In this document: positions 37,166-64,000 of the stretch, in pieces | How positions within the stretch are numbered: position 1 is the first letter of the stretch | Layout: the number at the start of each line of letters is the position of its first letter | Assembly: GCF_000247815.1 (NCBI RefSeq) | Contig: NC_021683.1 | Coordinates: 7,634,148-7,698,147 of the forward strand | Reading direction: 5' to 3' | Length of the DNA stretch: 64,000 nt | DNA from: Ficedula albicollis | Lineage: Eukaryota; Chordata; Aves; Passeriformes; Muscicapidae | The notes under the pieces: generated by a model | What the model saw: the letters and a program-made list of their open reading frames with translations, nothing else | Told to the model about the DNA's origin: nothing | The model's database searches: none | Made by a program: the position numbers and the translations under genes

Positions 37166-37546
37166 ATGCTTTGGTGACTTGGCAATCCCTCCGTCCCCAG
37201 CAAGGCAAACACGAAGTACTAAGTTTAGTATCCATGTGAATTTGATATTTTGTAACTACGTGTTTTCAAAGAACTTGAGGTAACTTGAGGTAGAGCCCCA
37301 GGAATCAGGGAGTTTGGGGAAGAGGAAATTTCAGGTTGAGCCACCACTGTTTGGGGTAGATTGATGGTTGAACTGAAGTGTCAGTGAGTACTTGACAGTG
37401 TGGGGACACCCTTTCATGAGTTGGAGACAATGTTCACGTTGAGCTGACAACACATCAGAGCATTGTTTGTTGTTTTTTCAGACTGCACCGAGGTTTTGCT
37501 ACTTTACTGCCACTTGCTTTGGACAGTGGCAACTTTCAGCTTCCAG

Positions 37547-51854
<14,308 letters not shown>

Positions 51855-51914
51855 CTGAGGGGGGAACCCTGGCCCCGTAGTCTCCGTGTCTGTCCCCTGC
51901 GCGGCTTTCCTGTC

Positions 51915-51920
51915 AATAAA
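51915..51920 (+). terminator. AARS1 polyadenylation signal
   Basis: AATAAA 61 bases after the AARS1 stop; a compact 3' UTR. Confidence 0.85.
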
Positions 51921-51961
51921 GGCTCCCTGCCCGGCTCTGCGCCCGGCTCTGGAGGCGGGGT

Positions 51962-53833
<1,872 letters not shown>

Positions 53834-55200
53834 GTGCCCGTGAGAGCTGCGTTCCGCACTCGGGATGGGGCATCTCCCGGAGCCCGCCCGAGCTGCTTTC
53901 AATGCTGCCGGAGACCCCTGGAGCCTGCCTGATCCACACGTCGCTGTTGGGGATTAAAATAAGTTTACTTTTAGAATTTTAGAAGTTTATTAAGTTGAAA
54001 CTTAATTGTAACTGCTGGTGAACCCCCAGACCCAGCCTGATCCATGCCTCATGCTGCTGGAGACTGGATGAGCCAGCCTTTGCAGTGCTGGGGACCCCTC
54101 TTGCTGCCCACACAGCTGGAGACCCAAGAACTGTGCTCAAGGAATCTGCACCCCCCACACACTGCCCAAGCAGCCCGGAGTGCACCTGAGAAGCCTTCGT
54201 GTTGCAGGACACCATTCCTGGCTGGCACAAACAGCCTTGCATGCTGCTGAAGCCCCTGAAGAACACCCTCCCTACTGCGTCTGCAGCCAGATCCTGCCTG
54301 AGACCTTCCTCCAAGTAATTGCTCCAGGACCCGACATCTCACCCCAGGGTGGTCACAGCACCAGGCTCCCCACCATATCCATCTGTGCAGGCAGCATCTA
54401 GCAGTGCCAAGCAGGAACTATGGCATGGCATGGACTGCATATCTCTTGGACTCCTTGCCCAGGCTGTGTTTCAGGGTGGCGGAGTTGTGTTTTGTTAGTT
54501 TTTTTGTAATAATAAATCTTCTTTTTGTGTTCTGCCTGCATGGCCCTCCTGGGGCCTCTGCTACAAGTGGGGTCATCCCCTCTACTCCCACTGTCCTTGA
54601 GGAGTTCAGGGGGAGCTAGCTGTTTCCTTGGAATCTGATTATTCCTGGGGATGGAGTGGAGCAGGTGATCCTGTCTGCCAGGCTGCACCATGGTGGGCTG
54701 GTCGGGAATATTCTGAGTATTTTCCATTGGGATACAGGGCAGAGCTGCACTCGTGGCTCTGGCCCTAAGCCCAGCCCAGCGATGTGGATGGTGCTTCCCT
54801 CAGCTGACAGTGCCCAGCCAACAGGCCATGAAATGCCCCGGCTGAAGATATTTTAATTCCCACTCCAGCCCAGCACTGGAGTGGGCTGTAATGAAAGGAG
54901 GAGTGGCACATTGCCTCCAAAAGCACCCACTGTCACCCACCAGTGCTGGGGACACGAGCTTGCACCCAGCACTCAGGGTGTTGTGACTTGGGACCATCCT
55001 GGGACTGGAAGAAGCAGCTCTTGGCTAACACCATCCCTCCAAGACACCCCCCTGTGCTGAAGACGAGTTCAGCCAAGGCTTGCAAACTCACTCCAGAGAT
55101 GAAACTGGAGGTTCCACCCAGTGCAGGCAGGATGTGGGCTGTGGCTAGGGAGAGTCTTGTGGGCTTAGGGGAGGAAAAAGAGACAAACTGCTCTTCCCAA
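53834..55200 (+). other. EXOSC6 3' UTR and intergenic space
   Basis: The likely long 3' UTR of EXOSC6 runs to an AATAAA at 54511-54516. From 54540 to 55200 I see no gene or named repeat. Confidence 0.45.
54511..54516 (+). terminator. Candidate EXOSC6 polyadenylation signal
   Basis: AATAAA in a T-rich context about 680 bases after the stop. Confidence 0.5.
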
Positions 55201-55211
55201 GGGAGAGGGTC

Positions 55212-55217
55212 TTTATT
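55212..55217 (-). terminator. CLEC18 polyadenylation signal
   Basis: TTTATT on +, AATAAA on minus, about 690 bases after the CLEC18 stop. Confidence 0.65.
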
Positions 55218-55907
55218 AGTAACCAGGAAGATGATGAAGGACCAGGTGATGGTGAGAAACCCACCAGGCTGGGGTGTCCTCACCCAGGTCAGGACAATGG
55301 CTCAGAACTGAGCCCGGTCCTCACCCTGAGCTATGGCAAGTTCTGCACCCCCAAAGAGCCCCCTTGGCCCCCTCGTCACACTGAGACCACAGTCCAGACA
55401 CAGCCCAGCTGCCAATTTTGGAGGAGGATGCGTTTCTACCTGGCTGTTGTAAGGGACATCTCGTGCCCAGGGTGTTGCAGAGTGATGGTGACAGAGGAAG
55501 GTGAGGGGCAGAAGAAGATGCTGTTTCAGGGATGCTGATGCACAGCACACCCCTTCTTGCCAGGTCCCAGTGCCATGGGTCCCCTCAGCCCCTCATTCCC
55601 TGCACAAGTGAGATGTGCAGAGATCTTCCTGAGCCATGATCTGGGCTTGGCACAGCACCAGGGTCCTCCTGAGCCACAGGTTCAGCACAGCAGCCAGCGC
55701 TGGCCGGTTCCCAGGGCTACCAGCTCAGGGGTCTCGCTGCCACAGGGCAATGTGTTCCTGGGCTGCAATGGCATGTGTAGAGTCAGTGCTTCCCAGCCCA
55801 GGACAGACACAGAGGTCTGGGGAGGGCTGGCAACAAGGGACAGACACAGCAGAGCTGGGGATTGGCACCTCCAGGGCCCAGGAGAGCACAGGAGGGCTCC
55901 TAGCTGC

Positions 55908-61325
<5,418 letters not shown>

Positions 61326-62195
61326 GTAGGTCCTGGGATGGGGGGAGCAGACCCCCAAGCTGCGGAGGGAGGACTGGGGAGAGCCGAGCCGCCCCGCAGC
61401 AGCCCTGGCTTTGGGGCGAGCTCGGCCGCGCTCTCCTGCGTGCGTGTGTGTGTGTCTGGTTGCAGGATTTGATCCTATTCAGGACTCCAGACAGGCACCG
61501 CTGGGCAGCGGGAACAAAAGCTTGACGGGTGAGTAATAGCTCTGTCAAAACAGTTGCTCGCTGGAGCGAATGTGGCAGACAACTCCCGGGGCCCCGGGCC
61601 GCAGCCCCGCCGGGATGTCCCGCAGCGGGGTCAGCCCTCCGTGCCCTGCCCCAGCCCCGCTGCCCGGCCGCGCTCGGGGTGCGAAGGCAGCAGAGCAGGG
61701 CTGGAAAGCTGCACCCACTTCGGGACCCTGGGAGACTGGGAGCCAAGGGGCTGGGGCAGCAAGGGGGCCCCTGCTGCCAGCCTTCCTCCTGCCCCATGAA
61801 TTAAACATGCCGGGGAGGTAACGCACACCGCTGCGGGCATGAAGCCAAATACCCGCTCAGAGAGCTGGGCAGCGTGGTTACAGGGTGGGAGGATGTGAGA
61901 GCGGGGGGCCGGCGGCGGGAGAGATGCTGGGCCCAAGGGGGCCATGTCTCAGCAGGCACCGGGGTCCCGGAGACCAGGATGCTCGGGGGCTCAACAGCAC
62001 TGTGAGAGCTCTGCCCCAGCACAGGGCTCCCAGAAACAATCCCAGGTGCTACCCTGGCACAGGGCAGAGATGTGGGCTCCAGACATCCCTGCTCAGGATT
62101 CTGAAATGCCACAGGCAGAAGGGACTGGGAGCATCCTACGCACCAGCTGTCAGGGCTGAGCTGGGTGTCAGCATAAACCCAGCTCTAAATGCTTC
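61326..62195. other. Upstream region of CLEC18
   Basis: CpG-rich from about 61380 to 61720, with a short GT repeat near 61440-61456. Probable CLEC18 promoter and 5' UTR on the minus strand. No other gene supported. Confidence 0.45.
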
Positions 62196-62204
62196 GGTTC
62201 CCTC

Positions 62205-62580
62205 AGCCTGAGTCTAAACCTGACCCTGGCCTGAACCCTGGCACTAATGCTAATGCCAACACCAACTCTCATGCAAACGCTCCTGCTAACATGAATCTGA
62301 ACCCTTGGCACTTATCCCAACATTAACATTAACCCTAACAAAAAACCTAAATCCCAACATTAACATTAACCCTAACAAAAAATTGTTAGCCCTAACAATT
62401 ACTGTAATGCTAATCAAAAAATTAAACTTAATGCTAACTGCAAACCTAATACTAATGTTAACCCCAACTCTAATCCTAACCTCAACCCTAACCCCAACTC
62501 TAATCCTAACCCCAATCCTAACCTCACCCCTAGCCCTAATGCTGACTCTAACATTAACCCTGACCCTTATGTTGGTGCAG
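62205..62580 (+). repeat. Degenerate telomere-like (TAACCC)-type repeat field
   Basis: About 60 imperfect 6-base steps of the CTAACC/CTAATC/CTAATG kind, clearest at 62455-62530 with several exact CCCTAA or CTAACC units. Irregular units rather than a pure telomere array. A 25- to 30-base sub-unit ('cccaacattaacattaaccc') repeats near 62317 and 62353. Confidence 0.8.
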
Positions 62581-63177
62581 ACCACAACACCAACTGCACC
62601 CCAGCTCCAGGCTGCAGCAGCACCCTGGGGTTCCCCTCTGAACTCCAGCCAGGGCTGAGCTCACCCCAGCAAATCTGTGCTGAGTCCAGTGAGTCCACAT
62701 TCCTGGGCTACCCTTCCTGGTAGCCCTAACCCCACCAGTGAGCAGAACCCCCCCCAAAGTCATCTTTTCTCCCAGGAGACTTTCCCAGGCTTAGCTAGTG
62801 CACGGGATTAGCCTCATCCTGCATCCCTGCGTGCCGGGGAGCCCCAGAGCCAGGACTGGCCCTGTGGTGAGCCCGGCACCGCTGGTACCACCGTAAGTGC
62901 CGTGACAGCCTCTGCCTGGCCCCGATATCTGCTGGCCCTGGGACATGAAAGGCTCCAAAGCCTCTGATGTGCAGAGAGGGAAAGGAACGGAAGGGAAGGG
63001 AAGGGAGAGGCTAGAGCCAGTGCCAAGGGGAAACTTTCCTACATCTCAGCCTCAGGCAAGGGAAAAACCAACAAACACATGGGCACAGGCTGCGGATAAA
63101 TCCCAGTGAGTGCAGGAACACAGCTGTGAGCAGAAACGGACCGTCAGCGTCTTGGCCCTGCTGTTAGCTCCAGCGTG
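62581..63177. other. Intergenic stretch
   Basis: No gene seen. A short GGAAG-type run occurs at about 62985-63006. Confidence 0.4.
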
Positions 63178-64000
63178 ATGCTCCTCATCCCACTGCCAGC
63201 CTGGCTGGCCCTGGGCGTCCTGCAGCTGCCCCTTGGCAGCTCCCAGGTAAGGACCTGCATTCTCTCCCCTCCAGCCCCTCAACTGATCTCCCTCTCTGAG
63301 CTGCTCAGCACCCACCTCTCACACCCCAGCAGCCCGACACCAGCCCAGAGCAGGGGGTATGGCACAGCCACAGCACCTGTGGAGCTGCCAGGGCCAGAGG
63401 CATGGTCATGGGGCTTTTCCCCTGCAGCAGTGAAATGATGCTAAATGCTCTCAGGGTATGCAGCCTCTCCACAGCATTCAAGTGCCGGAGCAGGACCAGG
63501 AGATGGGGGCTGAGGCTGGAGCAGACATGGAGCCAGGGTCAGACCCCAGCCCAGATAGGAAGGGGCACTGTCCAGGGCAGGACATCAAAACCCACTCCAA
63601 AGATGCTGCCTGCTTGGAAGGGTCCTCCCAGGCTGTGGCAGGGTGGCAGGGGAACGCAGCAGGTGATTGGGGTGTCCCTGTGATCTCCCAGGAATGCCTG
63701 AACCGGCAGCAGGCACTCAGCGTGGTGCGGCAGATGCAGAAGCTGCTGGTGGCACAGGAGGCTGCCCACCTGCAGGGCACACGCGGGCTGCGGCAGCAGC
63801 TTTCCATCCTCCAGAGCCACCTGCAGAGACCGGCCACCAAACGCAATGGTAATCCTGCCTGGTGACATCCCCACGGGGCCAGCTCTGATCCCTGGACCCA
63901 CACAAACAGCCTGGGCTCCCTGTCAGGCTGAGGTTGGCACCAGGCTGGCCGTGTCCATCCCCACCCATGTCTGCCTGTCCACAGAGATCTGCCCGCAGCC
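63178..64000 (+). CDS. Unrecognised secreted protein, first exons only
   Basis: Exon 63178-63246 encodes a 23-residue signal peptide (MLLIPLPAWLALGVLQLPL, then GSSQ). Exon 63692-63848 follows in phase and encodes a helical stretch with heptad-like spacing (LSVVRQMQKLLVAQEAAHLQ, then LRQQLSILQSHLQ), probably a short oligomerising coiled coil. A third exon starts at 63985 with EICPQP, the opening of a Cys-containing module, and is cut by the window end. The layout, signal peptide plus coiled coil plus Cys-rich module, suits a multimeric extracellular protein such as a thrombospondin- or EGF-type protein. I do not recognise the gene. Splice borders and phases are consistent, which is the main support. 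Confidence 0.6.

Noticed and set aside
62205..62580. A true chromosome end
   Set aside because: Units are degenerate and gene sequence continues on both sides.
62286..62585. Minus-strand frame with repeating Val-Arg-Ile residues, resembling a repeat protein
   Set aside because: It is the translation of the telomere-like repeat field; the six-base unit gives a two-residue period by necessity.
63458..63865. 135-residue single-exon + strand frame starting at 63458
   Set aside because: A clear acceptor at 63691 and the phase match to the signal-peptide exon make the upstream part intronic. Only the part after 63692 is kept.

Overview
The window is vertebrate nuclear DNA, almost certainly from a bird. 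Genes are split into short GT-AG exons, CR1 retroposon 3' ends lie on both strands, and gene content matches human 16q22.1 (from memory, chicken chromosome 11). About 10.2 kb (roughly 16%) is pure poly-G in ten tracts, always G on the + strand. I read these as assembly filler, not biology.

Left block (1-13.4 kb): the last exons of CARMIL2 (+, capping-protein regulator) and, tail to tail with it, ACD/TPP1 (-, shelterin subunit). Thirteen consecutive ACD exons join in phase to 613 codons plus stop; only the 5' end is missing. A G-rich minisatellite and a 1.7-kb poly-G tract follow, then a 3-kb repeat graveyard (LTR-like pieces, CR1).

Middle block (19.8-32.5 kb): three short-chain dehydrogenase/reductase genes of the C-factor-like type. 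A and B are on +, C is on - and converges on them. A has a frame-breaking duplication in exon 1. B has lost its first exons in poly-G and shares a 1005-bp indel-free repeat with A. C is complete (253 residues) but carries an 87-bp tandem duplication over a splice donor.

Right block (35-64 kb): a CpG-rich promoter interrupted by poly-G, then AARS1 (+), complete in 20 coding exons for 968 residues; EXOSC6 (+), of which only the C-terminal end survives; CLEC18 (-), complete in 11 coding exons once a 53-base poly-G tract and a duplicated 29-bp flank are discounted; a degenerate telomere-like repeat field; and the first exons of an unrecognised secreted protein (+) cut by the window end.

The genes form no functional pathway. 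They are a conserved chromosomal neighbourhood: actin regulation, telomere protection, carbonyl reduction, tRNA charging, RNA exosome, and a secreted lectin. I found no new biological system. The most useful signals are assembly artefacts that delete or break real genes, an avian TPP1 with a long acidic tract, the mosaic dehydrogenase cluster, and the telomere-like field.
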